From contig NC_016047.1 of the NCBI RefSeq assembly GCF_000227465.1, forward strand, positions 1,441,001 through 1,505,000: 64,000 nucleotides of DNA. Direction: 5' to 3'. The position numbers and the translations under genes are program-made. This document shows positions 8,484 through 16,118 of the stretch, in pieces. The notes below the pieces were generated by a model, which saw only the letters and a program-made list of their open reading frames with translations, was not told where the DNA came from and did no database searches. This stretch comes from Bacillus spizizenii TU-B-10. GTDB taxonomy: Bacteria > Bacillota > Bacilli > Bacillales > Bacillaceae. Position 1 is the first letter of the stretch; every line of letters starts with the position of its first letter.

Positions 8484-10925
8484 ATGGCATACGAAGAAAA
8501 AACAGACTGGCTTCCGGATGACCCAATCAACGAAGATGACGTCAACCGCTGGGAAAAAGGAATAAAAGACGCCCACACAGACCTGGCCGCCCACAAAAAC
8601 GACATGAACAACCCCCATAACACAACAAAGGCACAAGTCGGGCTGGGGAATTTGGATAATGTTCAGCAGGCGGCGAAGAAGGATTTTGAACTGCATGTGC
8701 AAGATCAGGTGCGGCATATTACAGAGAAAGAGCGGGAGAAATGGAACGGCGGTCAGTTATCTAAGATTACGAAAGATGATGGTTCAGTCTTTATCAGTAT
8801 TGATAATGGACAAGACTTTAACGAGGTAGCTGCTCAACAAAAGAGATCATTTACTTTTCACACAGCAAAAACAAGCGTGAATACACCCCCGCAACCTACT
8901 AATGGCATTTATTTGTACTCTTCTGAAAATGATGGGGAAGCAATCGCCATGACAAATGACGGAGGAATTTGGAGAAAAACATTAACCAGCGGTGAGTGGT
9001 CCGAATGGGTATCTTTCGAGACAGAAGCTGGATCTAAGAGTAAGGCTGAACAGGCTGAGAAAAATGCTAAAAATTATATAGACAATCATACTGATAATAG
9101 CAGTATTCATATCACCAATGATGAGCGTGTGAAATGGAACGGAGCTCAACTGACAAAGTTAACGAAAGATAACGGCAGAAGAACCTGGGTACCTGATGGG
9201 ACTGATATTCTATCATTATCAACGGGATTTTATTATGGAGTAGGAAAGAATTTAGTAAACAATCCAGTTGATGATAATAATGCTTGGTATAACTACGACG
9301 TGATAGAGGGTGAAAGCGGCAGAAAAACAATTGTTGCTTACCAAAGCTTTGAAGTCACCATGTGGATTGGAATGGTGCATACTGACGGGGAATTCAGAGG
9401 ATGGAAACGTCTGGTCACATCAGAAGAATTGAATAGTGAAAATATCAATAAAATTGCCGATGAGTCTCTTTATCAAGATGCATCATACTCAGGAAACAAC
9501 TATCCTATTGGTATTACCACTGTCGGAATTCTTCAGGGGTCTACAGGATATCCCCATGAGTACGGTGAAGTGCTGAATATAAAATCTAGTAAATACCGTT
9601 TTGCTCAAATTTTCTTTTATGCCGGTAACACAGGCCAAAAGAAAGTATTTATTCGTCATTGGTACGATACTGTAGGCTGGACTGAGTTTATTACCATTCC
9701 TTCATCAGATGAGCTAGAATCTGTTTTAAATACAGCAAAGCTTTATACGGACAGTCATGCAAATAACATGGAAATCCATGTCACGCAGAACGATAAAACT
9801 AAATGGAATAACAGCCAGATTTTCAAATTGACTCAAGATGATGGAACGTTGGGAAAATTCTACAATGAAGATTTAAATAATATAACAAAAACAGGATTTT
9901 ATTATATTTATTCTTCGACCACGGAATTAAATGCTCCAATTAATAGAAATGGGTATTTGCTTGTCTATAATGTTGAAACTTATCCTTATCAAGAGTTTAC
10001 TTCTTATTCGGGATATTCAGATTCAATTCCAGACAATAGAAGAAAATTTATCAGAAATAAAAAGCAAGATTCAGAAGAGTGGACTCCATGGATGGAGATC
10101 GAATATTCACAAGGAGCACAAGCAAAAGCAGATAAAGCCTTAGCTGATGCAAAAAACTATGTTGACACAAATTATACAAATCAAAAATTAACCAAACTTA
10201 CAGGGTCTAATGCAATTCAAGATGCAAGAACTGGAGGGGATGAGTATCCTCAGGGATTAACTTTAATAGATATAGGTCAAGGAAATAATACCGGTTACCC
10301 ACTTCGTTATGGCTTCGTGAAAAATGAGAAATACAGTGATTTTAGATTTGCTCAATATTTTTATGGGACTGGAAATGAATCTGGCAGTTATATTGATAGT
10401 ACCGGTACATGGATACGTCACTGGTGGAGTGGTTCAGGCTGGACAGCTTGGCATAAAATTTCTGGATTCGCTCATGCGTATATCCGAACTACAGGTATTC
10501 AGTATCTTGATAAAGCAGCCCATACAAAAATTCAGTTCAATCGCAAAATTAAAGATAGTCACAATGCTTTTGACACAAAAAATAGTAGATTCGTTGCTCC
10601 TAATGATGGAATGTTTTTAGTAGGAGTTGGGCTGTATATGATAAATACACCGGCTTACATCAATTTTCATTTGAAACTCTATCTAAATGGATCATTGTAT
10701 AAACCAATTGACCATAAGAGAGGGGACTTTGTTGATAAGGAAAATGAAATGAACCTTGACTTAAATGGTAATGTAACCGTTCCTATGAACAAAGGTGACT
10801 ATATAGAGATCTATTGCTATTGCAACTATCATGGTACTGATAGAAGAGGTGTATCCGATTATAACGAAGTATACAATTATATAGACATTCAAGAACTTGG
10901 AGGGCTTAACTATCCTACAGTATAA
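8484..10925 (+). CDS. xkdV: PBSX-type tail fibre / receptor-binding protein XkdV, mosaic
   Basis: 813 residues. The N-terminal 70 residues (WLPDDPINEDDVNRWEKG and the fibre motif NTTKAQVGLGNLDNV) form the virion-attachment part and match PBSX. The rest is modular. A motif like IHVTQNDKTKWN followed by KLT-DDG occurs at about residues 78, 208 and 431. Between these lie about five pyocin-knob-like modules (PIGITTV, GYP, Q-F, WIRHW, GWTAW). Residues about 663-805 resemble a C1q/TNF-type jelly roll (HTKIQFN, FVAPNDGMFLVGVGLY, KGDYIEIY), the likely receptor-binding tip. Bases about 8,750-10,900 look more AT-rich than the flanking genes. The 168 protein is shorter as I recall (687), so the distal part is probably swapped or expanded. 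Confidence 0.88.
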   Translation: MAYEEKTDWLPDDPINEDDVNRWEKGIKDAHTDLAAHKNDMNNPHNTTKAQVGLGNLDNVQQAAKKDFELHVQDQVRHITEKEREKWNGGQLSKITKDDGSVFISIDNGQDFNEVAAQQKRSFTFHTAKTSVNTPPQPTNGIYLYSSENDGEAIAMTNDGGIWRKTLTSGEWSEWVSFETEAGSKSKAEQAEKNAKNYIDNHTDNSSIHITNDERVKWNGAQLTKLTKDNGRRTWVPDGTDILSLSTGFYYGVGKNLVNNPVDDNNAWYNYDVIEGESGRKTIVAYQSFEVTMWIGMVHTDGEFRGWKRLVTSEELNSENINKIADESLYQDASYSGNNYPIGITTVGILQGSTGYPHEYGEVLNIKSSKYRFAQIFFYAGNTGQKKVFIRHWYDTVGWTEFITIPSSDELESVLNTAKLYTDSHANNMEIHVTQNDKTKWNNSQIFKLTQDDGTLGKFYNEDLNNITKTGFYYIYSSTTELNAPINRNGYLLVYNVETYPYQEFTSYSGYSDSIPDNRRKFIRNKKQDSEEWTPWMEIEYSQGAQAKADKALADAKNYVDTNYTNQKLTKLTGSNAIQDARTGGDEYPQGLTLIDIGQGNNTGYPLRYGFVKNEKYSDFRFAQYFYGTGNESGSYIDSTGTWIRHWWSGSGWTAWHKISGFAHAYIRTTGIQYLDKAAHTKIQFNRKIKDSHNAFDTKNSRFVAPNDGMFLVGVGLYMINTPAYINFHLKLYLNGSLYKPIDHKRGDFVDKENEMNLDLNGNVTVPMNKGDYIEIYCYCNYHGTDRRGVSDYNEVYNYIDIQELGGLNYPTV

Positions 10926-10942
10926 GTATAGGAGGAAAAACG

Positions 10943-11269
10943 ATGATCGCAGAAGCAATCATGTATAAATACCCTAATACAGATCCAACAAAAGATTTTA
11001 TCGTTCAAAATGACGGGGAAGGGTCTTATATAGCTGAATGGAACCTGCGCGCCCCAATCCCAACCCAAAAAGAACTCGAATCCTGGTGGGAAGAGCTGCA
11101 AAAAAACCCACCGTATGAGCCGCCTGATCAGGTGGAGCTTCTCGCTCAGGAATTGTCACAAGAAAAGCTGGCTCGTAAGCAGCTAGAAGAGCTGAACAAA
11201 ACGTTAGGGAGCGAACTGGCAGATATAAAGCTTGCATTACTTTCCTTGAAAGGAGGCCATGCTGAATGA
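10943..11269 (+). CDS. xkdW: PBSX-type XkdW protein (tail fibre-associated)
   Basis: 108 residues. The first half (IAEAIMYKYPNTDPTKDFIVQNDGEG, W--LQKNPPYEPP) is the XkdW family pattern. The last 40 residues form a predicted coiled coil (VELLAQELSQEKLARKQLEEL). It follows the fibre gene after an AGGAGGAAAA site and ends in an ATGA overlap with xkdX. By position it may be a fibre chaperone or cap; sequence alone does not decide. Confidence 0.88.
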   Translation: MIAEAIMYKYPNTDPTKDFIVQNDGEGSYIAEWNLRAPIPTQKELESWWEELQKNPPYEPPDQVELLAQELSQEKLARKQLEELNKTLGSELADIKLALLSLKGGHAE

Positions 11270-11430
11270 ATTATTGGGTGCTTGCCCTCTATTATGAGTG
11301 GGCGACAACGGATATGGTGAAACAGGCCATCGCGTATCAAGACTGTTCAATTGAGGATTTGGCAGAGGGTGTGAACAAAAAGCTAATTACATCTGACCAG
11401 TATAAAGAAATTACCGGTAAAGCCATGTAA
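11266..11430 (+). CDS. xkdX: XkdX-family small phage protein
   Basis: A 54-residue ORF. It begins MNYWVLALYYEWATTDMVKQA and ends SDQYKEITGKAM, the XkdX family signature (aromatic N-terminus, YY-W, QY-EITG). Its ATG overlaps the xkdW stop (ATGA), and AAAGGAGG lies 12 bases upstream. The family sits after tail-fibre genes in many Gram-positive phages, with unknown function. The stop codon is inside the following terminator hairpin. Confidence 0.87.
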   Translation: MNYWVLALYYEWATTDMVKQAIAYQDCSIEDLAEGVNKKLITSDQYKEITGKAM

Positions 11431-11446
11431 GGCTTTTTTATTTTGC
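11415..11446 (+). terminator. Terminator-like hairpin after xkdX
   Basis: AAAGCC, loop ATGTAA, then GGCTTTTTTATTTT. The stem is only 6 bp and overlaps the xkdX stop. It separates the tail genes from the lysis cassette and is probably only partial. Confidence 0.55.
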
Positions 11447-11474
11447 CTGTTTTTAGATCAAAAGGAGGATGAAG

Positions 11475-12314
11475 ATGGTGAAGTATCAATATGAATTTCC
11501 TCTCGATAAGACTGGAAAAGCCGGAGCTGTAAAGCCCTATAGAGGAGAAAAAAATGATTTTGTGACACCTGTTTTGAACTTGTCAGGTGTTGCGGAGATT
11601 TTAACAAACGCTGCCTTAAAGGCGACTGAGGCATACAGTCAGCTCGGGCAAGACAGGCTGGGCGCAGTTCTGGTTTCGAAAGTGAAGGGATGGGCGTATG
11701 CAGATCGTGAAGGTACGCTCTTTATAGAAGAAAGCGACAATAACAATGCTTGGACAACGACAGCAGCAGTTAATGTCGCAGCGGGTGTCCTGACAGCGAC
11801 AGACTGGGTGTACCTTTCTAAACGCTATTACCGCTTCCGTTATGTGAATGGGAATCTTCAGCAATCTGAGTTTGTTTTATACCAATCAGTCGGTGCGGGA
11901 GAAATGGACGTGCGTGTAAATGAAAAAGCCCCTTTGCAGATAGACTTTTCGGAGCTTCAGACAGACGATGGCCGGCTGAAAGTGGAGGCTGGCAAGACGT
12001 TTGACTTTGTCTTTCATGAAAATGCCGAGTCCGCGGGTGAGGGTGCCGCTTTACCCGTGGATGGCACCGCACATTTACTCGTTGAAGTATACGGCACAGC
12101 GGAAACGAGTGAGGTGAAATTTTGGGGGAAATCAATGTCAGGACAGAAACTTCCGATCAGAGGCGTGAAATCTGATGATGCGTCCTCTGCCTCGAGTACG
12201 TTAGGGAAAGCTGAGGCGTGGGCCTTTAATATTAAAGGGTTTAAGGAGATCATCATGGAGATTGCCAGTATCACCGGCGGGACTCTTTCGATAAAAGGAA
12301 CCGTGGTTTCATAA
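11475..12314 (+). CDS. xepA: PBSX lysis-cassette protein XepA
   Basis: 279 residues. It matches what I remember of XepA from 168 with scattered substitutions (for example MVKYQYEFPLDK at the start). The family is a two-domain beta-sandwich protein first called a lytic exoenzyme; later structural work linked it to membrane-active, holin-like toxicity. No hydrolase motif is visible. I start at ATG 11475, six bases after AAAGGAGG; the in-frame ATG 11469 sits almost on the ribosome site. It heads the lysis cassette xepA-xhlA-xhlB-xlyA. Confidence 0.9.
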   Translation: MVKYQYEFPLDKTGKAGAVKPYRGEKNDFVTPVLNLSGVAEILTNAALKATEAYSQLGQDRLGAVLVSKVKGWAYADREGTLFIEESDNNNAWTTTAAVNVAAGVLTATDWVYLSKRYYRFRYVNGNLQQSEFVLYQSVGAGEMDVRVNEKAPLQIDFSELQTDDGRLKVEAGKTFDFVFHENAESAGEGAALPVDGTAHLLVEVYGTAETSEVKFWGKSMSGQKLPIRGVKSDDASSASSTLGKAEAWAFNIKGFKEIIMEIASITGGTLSIKGTVVS

Positions 12315-12331
12315 CCATTTCGGCCCTCGGA

Positions 12332-12352
12332 AGGGAGGTGATCCGCATGTAA
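12332..12352 (+). promoter_or_regulatory. Extended Shine-Dalgarno with ATG-TAA start-stop before xhlA
   Basis: AAGGGAGGTGATCC (12331-12344) can pair over 14 bases with the 3' end of 16S rRNA, with a single G-U. It is followed by ATGTAA at 12347-12352, a start codon immediately followed by a stop. The TAA then begins the AAAGGAGG that serves xhlA. A short CCCT/AGGG hairpin (12324-12335) precedes it. It may load ribosomes that reinitiate on xhlA. Confidence 0.55.
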
Positions 12353-12366
12353 AGGAGGAGTGAGTG

Positions 12367-12636
12367 ATGCAGCAAGAGATAGATGTAAATGTGGTTCAGC
12401 AGGATTTAGCAGACATGAAAGGTGAGCACAAAGCGCTGGAGCAGAGGGTTTCCGTATTAGAACGAGTGTCTGACCGGCAAGATCAGCAAATCATGACGCT
12501 GAACGAAAAATTAAACAAAATTGATGAAAATACAACGTGGATTAAACGCACCATCACAGGTGCCATCATTACAGCAGTATGCACAGGGATCATTGGCGGA
12601 GCCATCGCCATTATGTACAACCTGCTGCAGCATTAA
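12367..12636 (+). CDS. xhlA: PBSX lysis protein XhlA
   Basis: 89 residues. The N-terminal two-thirds is a coiled coil (DLADMKGEHKALEQRVSVLERVSDRQDQQIMTLNEKLNKI). One C-terminal membrane segment follows (ITGAIITAVCTGIIGGAIAIMYNLL). This is the XhlA/hemolysin-type holin-associated family; together with XhlB and the amidase it lyses the host on induction. I use ATG 12367, 8 bases after AAAGGAGG; a GTG directly before it is the alternative. Confidence 0.92.
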   Translation: MQQEIDVNVVQQDLADMKGEHKALEQRVSVLERVSDRQDQQIMTLNEKLNKIDENTTWIKRTITGAIITAVCTGIIGGAIAIMYNLLQH

Positions 12637-12648
12637 AGGGGGATTTTT

Positions 12649-12912
12649 ATGAAAACGTTTGACAAAGGCACGGTCATTAGGACGGTGCTTCTTTTGGTTG
12701 CATTAATCAACCAGACCATGCTGATGCTTGGCAAATCACCATTGGACATTGAAGAGGAGCAGGTCAATCAGCTTGCTGACGCTCTTTATTCTGCCGGATC
12801 TGTCATTTTCACAATTGGAACGACACTTGCCGCTTGGTTTAAAAACAATTATGTAACAGAAAAAGGGAAAAAACAGCGTGACTTGTTAAAGGAAAACAAT
12901 CTGACCAAATAA
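12649..12912 (+). CDS. xhlB: PBSX holin XhlB
   Basis: 87 residues, the usual length for this class of holin (phi LC3/SPP1 type). Two hydrophobic segments are visible: [19 protein letters not shown] and [19 protein letters not shown]. The C-terminus is charged ([17 protein letters not shown]), as in class II holins. It should form the membrane lesion that lets the endolysin XlyA reach peptidoglycan. It lies 12 bases after xhlA with a GGGGG ribosome site. Confidence 0.93.
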   Translation: MKTFDKGTVIRTVLLLVALINQTMLMLGKSPLDIEEEQVNQLADALYSAGSVIFTIGTTLAAWFKNNYVTEKGKKQRDLLKENNLTK

Positions 12913-12924
12913 GGAGAGATCTAA

Positions 12925-13818
12925 ATGGTAAACATTATTCAAGACTTTATTCCAGTTGGTGCAAATAACCGTCCAGGCTACGCAATGACGCCGCTTTACA
13001 TTACAGTGCACAATACAGCGAACACTGCAGCCGGAGCGGATGCTGAGGCGCATGCCCGCTATTTGAAAAATCCTGATACGGCGACAAGCTGGCATTTTAC
13101 AGTTGATGATACAGAAATTTATCAGCATCTGCCTTTAAATGAAAACGGCTGGCATGCAGGAGACGGAAACGGCAGCGGCAACCGGGCTTCTATTGGGATT
13201 GAAATTTGTGAAAATACCGATGGGGATTTTGTACAAGCAACAGCTAATGCCCAGTGGCTCATCAAAACATTAATGTCTGAACACAATATCAGTCTCGCCA
13301 ATGTCGTCCCTCATAAGTATTGGTCTGGGAAGGAATGTCCGCGCAGACTATTGGATACGTGGGATACATTTAAAGCAGGGATTGGGGGAGGCGGCAGCCA
13401 AACTTACGTTGTGAAACAAGGTGACACGCTTACATCCATAGCGAGAACGTTCGGTGTTACTGTTGCTCAGCTGCAAGAGTGGAACAATATCGAAGACCCG
13501 AATTTCATCAAGGTCGGTCAAGTGTTAATTGTAAGTGCGCCATCGTACGCTGAAGAACCAGAACTCTATCCGCTACCTGACGGCATTATCAAACTAACAA
13601 CGCCTTACACCTCAGGAGAACACGTCTTTCAGGTGCAAAGAGCATTGGCGGCCCTTTATTTTTATCCTGATAAAGGAGCTGTTAACAACGGAATTGACGG
13701 CATTTACGGACCGAAAACAGCTGATGCAGTTGCGCGTTTTCAGTCTGTTAACGGTCTAACCGCCGACGGTATTTACGGACCGGCGACTAAAGCGAAGATC
13801 GCTGCACAATTAAGCTGA
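12925..13818 (+). CDS. xlyA: N-acetylmuramoyl-L-alanine amidase XlyA (endolysin)
   Basis: 297 residues, same as the PBSX endolysin in memory. An amidase_2 domain covers residues about 15-150, with zinc ligands implied by VHNTAN, the late His in VPHKYW, and the Lys/Cys in GKECPRRL. LysM follows (about 160-205, TYVVKQGDTLTSIARTFGV). A peptidoglycan-binding_1 repeat forms the C-terminus (about 230-296, VQRALAALYFYP and DGIYGPKTADAVARFQ). It cleaves the MurNAc-L-Ala bond. No signal peptide is seen, so release should need the holin upstream. It is the last gene of the late operon. Confidence 0.95.
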   Translation: MVNIIQDFIPVGANNRPGYAMTPLYITVHNTANTAAGADAEAHARYLKNPDTATSWHFTVDDTEIYQHLPLNENGWHAGDGNGSGNRASIGIEICENTDGDFVQATANAQWLIKTLMSEHNISLANVVPHKYWSGKECPRRLLDTWDTFKAGIGGGGSQTYVVKQGDTLTSIARTFGVTVAQLQEWNNIEDPNFIKVGQVLIVSAPSYAEEPELYPLPDGIIKLTTPYTSGEHVFQVQRALAALYFYPDKGAVNNGIDGIYGPKTADAVARFQSVNGLTADGIYGPATKAKIAAQLS

Positions 13819-13832
13819 TCACAGCGCACGGA

Positions 13833-13863
13833 AAATCCCGGAGTTTCTCCGGGATTTATTTTT
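13833..13863 (+). terminator. Strong terminator of the prophage late operon, shared with spoIISC
   Basis: A perfect 11-bp stem AAATCCCGGAG / CTCCGGGATTT with a TTT loop is followed by ATTTTTTC. Read on the - strand the same stem follows the TAA of the small spoIISC-like ORF, so it can stop convergent transcription from both sides. Confidence 0.9.
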
Positions 13864-13993
13864 TCTTCTTTAACTTTTTTAAAATTCCTGCACTCCGCTC
13901 TCTCACCCGAAGCGAATACCCGGAAAGGCCAAACTTTCCGTAATCAACAAACTTCACACGCCTCACCAATTTTTTCACTGTATCACCTGACAA
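13856..13993 (-). CDS. spoIISC: Small basic protein, probable SpoIISC
   Basis: This short ORF lies downstream of spoIISB. From TTG 13993 it gives 45 residues, the length I remember for SpoIISC. From GTG 13978 it gives 40 residues (MKKLVRRVKFVDYGKFGLSG to KKLKKKK) and has the better site, AGGTGA four bases upstream. The product is strongly basic with a poly-Lys tail. In 168 SpoIISC is described as an additional antitoxin-like partner of SpoIISA. A hairpin at 14041-14071 separates it from spoIISB, so it may have its own promoter. Confidence 0.6.
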   Translation of the reverse strand: MSGDTVKKLVRRVKFVDYGKFGLSGYSLRVRERSAGILKKLKKKK

Positions 13994-14040
13994 TATCCTC
14001 TGTTTGTTTTATTATATGTAACCCTTATAAGAAAAGGAAT

Positions 14041-14071
14041 AAGGACAAGAGCTGTTTTCTCTTGTCCTTTT
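14041..14071 (-). terminator. Hairpin between spoIISB and spoIISC
   Basis: AAGGACAAGAG and CTCTTGTCCTT form an 11-bp stem; on the - strand it is followed by ATTCCTTTTC. It lies directly after the spoIISB stop and probably ends or attenuates the spoIISAB transcript. Confidence 0.75.
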
Positions 14072-14078
14072 AGTGTGA

Positions 14079-14249
14079 TCATGCTTTTTTTCGTTTATAC
14101 TCGTCAATCAGCCGTTCGTTTTCTTTGAAGATTCTTGCAGTATGCGGACTGACTTGATAGCTCGCGACACTGGTAGTTGAACGTTTTTTCAGGATTTTAA
14201 ACGGCTTCGCCGCTCGGGGCTCGCATCCGTTTTGAAATGCGCGTTCCAT
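14079..14249 (-). CDS. spoIISB: Antitoxin SpoIISB
   Basis: 56 residues from ATG 14249 (MERAFQNGCEPRAAKPFK to DEYKRKKA), matching SpoIISB. It is a small, basic, probably disordered protein that wraps the cytosolic domain of SpoIISA and neutralises it. Its start codon overlaps the spoIISA stop by one base (TAATG), and the GAAGGTGAAGGAT before it is the ribosome site, so antitoxin synthesis is coupled to toxin translation. Confidence 0.93.
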   Translation of the reverse strand: MERAFQNGCEPRAAKPFKILKKRSTTSVASYQVSPHTARIFKENERLIDEYKRKKA

Positions 14250-14995
14250 TATCCTTCACCTTCCTCCTCAATTGGCAGCACTAAATCATATATGCTTGTT
14301 AATGATGTGAAAAGCAAATAATCAAATTCCGTGACAATGCTGTCAGACGTCAGCTTGATGACGTAACTCTGTGTCTCGATGGTAAAAGGGGTGAGAACCA
14401 CTTTTCCGTATTGGTCGTAATAAACATCCTTTCGATCAAGCCGAGTTTGCACGTCAGCCGGATCGTCCATATGCTCGGTTAACCGGTCTTTATCAGCCTG
14501 TGTCGAATAGTGACAAAGGGAGGCCGTTAAGTTCATTTTATCGGCATAGGTTTTCAGCAGTTTATCAATACCTTCAGCATATGCTTCTATACTTCCATAA
14601 TAAACGTGGATCGGTTCGTTTTTCAATAGGTATTGGTATGTTTTCAGCCGATTGAGATACATGTGGAGCATTTCGTTGTTTTCTTCGAGGATTTCTCTTG
14701 TGTCTGTTTCGAGTTCGCTGCCGGCCAGTTTTTTGACGTATGCGCTTAAGAAGATGAAAGCGTCAATTAAAGCAAAACTGACGGCGACAATGAGATACCG
14801 TTCCCAGTGAGTAAACAGGGAAGAGGAATCATATGTCCAGTATACCATAGCGCCCAGAACAAACAGCAAATACCATGTTTTCCGGATGGCGGACATTTTT
14901 TCTTTGACCTTCGATTCGAAACGCCACGTGGCATACACGTATAAGCCCAATCCGCCCATGATGCACCAGACCATGATCTGAAAGAATAAAAGCAT
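14249..14995 (-). CDS. spoIISA: Membrane toxin SpoIISA
   Basis: 248 residues, full length. Three N-terminal membrane segments are visible (about 3-24, 42-60 and 66-88), then a cytosolic GAF-like domain to the C-terminus, the SpoIISA layout. Overproduction damages the cytoplasmic membrane, and loss of SpoIISB blocks sporulation after septation. GAGGG lies 9 bases before ATG 14995. The genes sit between the prophage lysis cassette and pit, as in 168. Confidence 0.95.
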   Translation of the reverse strand: MLLFFQIMVWCIMGGLGLYVYATWRFESKVKEKMSAIRKTWYLLFVLGAMVYWTYDSSSLFTHWERYLIVAVSFALIDAFIFLSAYVKKLAGSELETDTREILEENNEMLHMYLNRLKTYQYLLKNEPIHVYYGSIEAYAEGIDKLLKTYADKMNLTASLCHYSTQADKDRLTEHMDDPADVQTRLDRKDVYYDQYGKVVLTPFTIETQSYVIKLTSDSIVTEFDYLLFTSLTSIYDLVLPIEEEGEG

Positions 14996-15068
14996 ACATC
15001 AATCCCTCACATCTGAAATAGGTTCTGCTTATTGTATTCGAGAGATACGGCTGGTTTTCCTGTTCCAT

Positions 15069-15099
15069 CAAAAAAACCGCTCCTTTGACAGAAGCGGTG
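15069..15099 (-). terminator. Terminator of the ykaA-pit operon
   Basis: On the - strand ACCGCT-TCTGTCAAAGG-AGCGGT is followed by TTTTTTT, six bases after the pit stop codon. Confidence 0.85.
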
Positions 15100-15104
15100 T
15101 AACA

Positions 15105-16106
15105 TTAAAAAATCATATTTAAAATAAAGTAGGCAATGGCACCAAGTGTCGCTGAAATCGGAAGTGTGATGATCCATGTAATGAGCATCCGCTTGGCCGT
15201 ACCCCAGTTTACGCCTTTTACCCGGTGTGACGCGCCGACGCCAAGGATTGATGAAGAAATGACGTGGGTTGTACTGACCGGCAAATGAATAAATGTGGCG
15301 CCGAAAATAATAGCTGCACCGGTTAAGTCAGCAGAAACACCGTTTACCGGACGAATTTTCATGATCTTTCCGCCAACGGTTTTGATGATTTTCCAGCCAC
15401 CGATTGATGTTCCGAGACCCATGGCTGTCGCGCAGGCGAATTGCACCCAAGTTGGAATATCGTTAGACGAAGTATGTAAATTCGCTGTGATGAGAGCCAT
15501 TGTGATAATTCCCATTGCTTTTTGAGCATCGTTTGTTCCGTGTGTATACGATTGCAGGGCAGCTGTTACAATCTGCACTCTGCGGAATTGCTTGTTCGTT
15601 TTCGCCAAATTGCTGTCCTTGAAAATCAGCTTGACGATGCTGTAAAGAATAAAGCCAAGGACAAAGGCAATAATCGGTGAAAAGATAAGTGCTTCAATGA
15701 TTTTAATGAATCCCTTATAATTTAACGCAGCAAATCCGGCTGACGCAATGGCGGCACCGGCAATAGCTCCGATGATGGCATGGGATGAGCTGCTTGGGAT
15801 GCCGTAGTACCATGTGATCAGGTTCCAGGCAATCGCAGCGATTAATGCAGCCAAAATTACGACAGAGCCATTTTCTAATGTATAAGGGTCTACAATGTCT
15901 TTCGTAATGGTTTTGGCAACACCTGTAAATGTCATTGCTCCGATAAAGTTCATCACAGCCGCCATTATAATGGCATGGCGCGGTTTCAGCGCTTTTGTCG
16001 ATACTGAAGTCGCAATTGCGTTCGCCGTATCATGAAACCCATTGATGAAATCAAACGCCAGAGCACAAATGACTATTAGTATCGTTAATATTAATAGAAT
16101 ATCCAT
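15105..16106 (-). CDS. pit: Low-affinity inorganic phosphate transporter Pit
   Basis: 333 residues, typical for the bacterial PiT family of proton- or metal-coupled phosphate permeases. The two duplicated signatures are visible: GFHDTANAIATSVSTKAL near residue 23, and a second copy with YTHGTNDAQKAMGII near 190, followed by a PVSTTHVISSSILG region. About ten membrane segments are present. It lies 12 bases downstream of ykaA, a PhoU-like gene, with which it forms an operon. Confidence 0.93.
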   Translation of the reverse strand: MDILLILTILIVICALAFDFINGFHDTANAIATSVSTKALKPRHAIIMAAVMNFIGAMTFTGVAKTITKDIVDPYTLENGSVVILAALIAAIAWNLITWYYGIPSSSSHAIIGAIAGAAIASAGFAALNYKGFIKIIEALIFSPIIAFVLGFILYSIVKLIFKDSNLAKTNKQFRRVQIVTAALQSYTHGTNDAQKAMGIITMALITANLHTSSNDIPTWVQFACATAMGLGTSIGGWKIIKTVGGKIMKIRPVNGVSADLTGAAIIFGATFIHLPVSTTHVISSSILGVGASHRVKGVNWGTAKRMLITWIITLPISATLGAIAYFILNMIF

Positions 16107-16118
16107 TTTAACCCCTCG

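Noticed and set aside
8265..8717. 150-residue - strand ORF
   Set aside because: Shadow of xkzA and the start of xkdV; no family pattern and no ribosome site.
12301..12366. Sequence resembling the 16S rRNA tail (GGAGGTGATCC) as a possible rRNA fragment
   Set aside because: It is the complement of the 16S 3' end only over 14 bases, on the mRNA strand; read as an extended ribosome site instead.
13819..14250. Possible prophage attachment site next to the SpoIIS genes
   Set aside because: I could not see the other end of the prophage in this window, and no tRNA or clear direct repeat marks an att core here.
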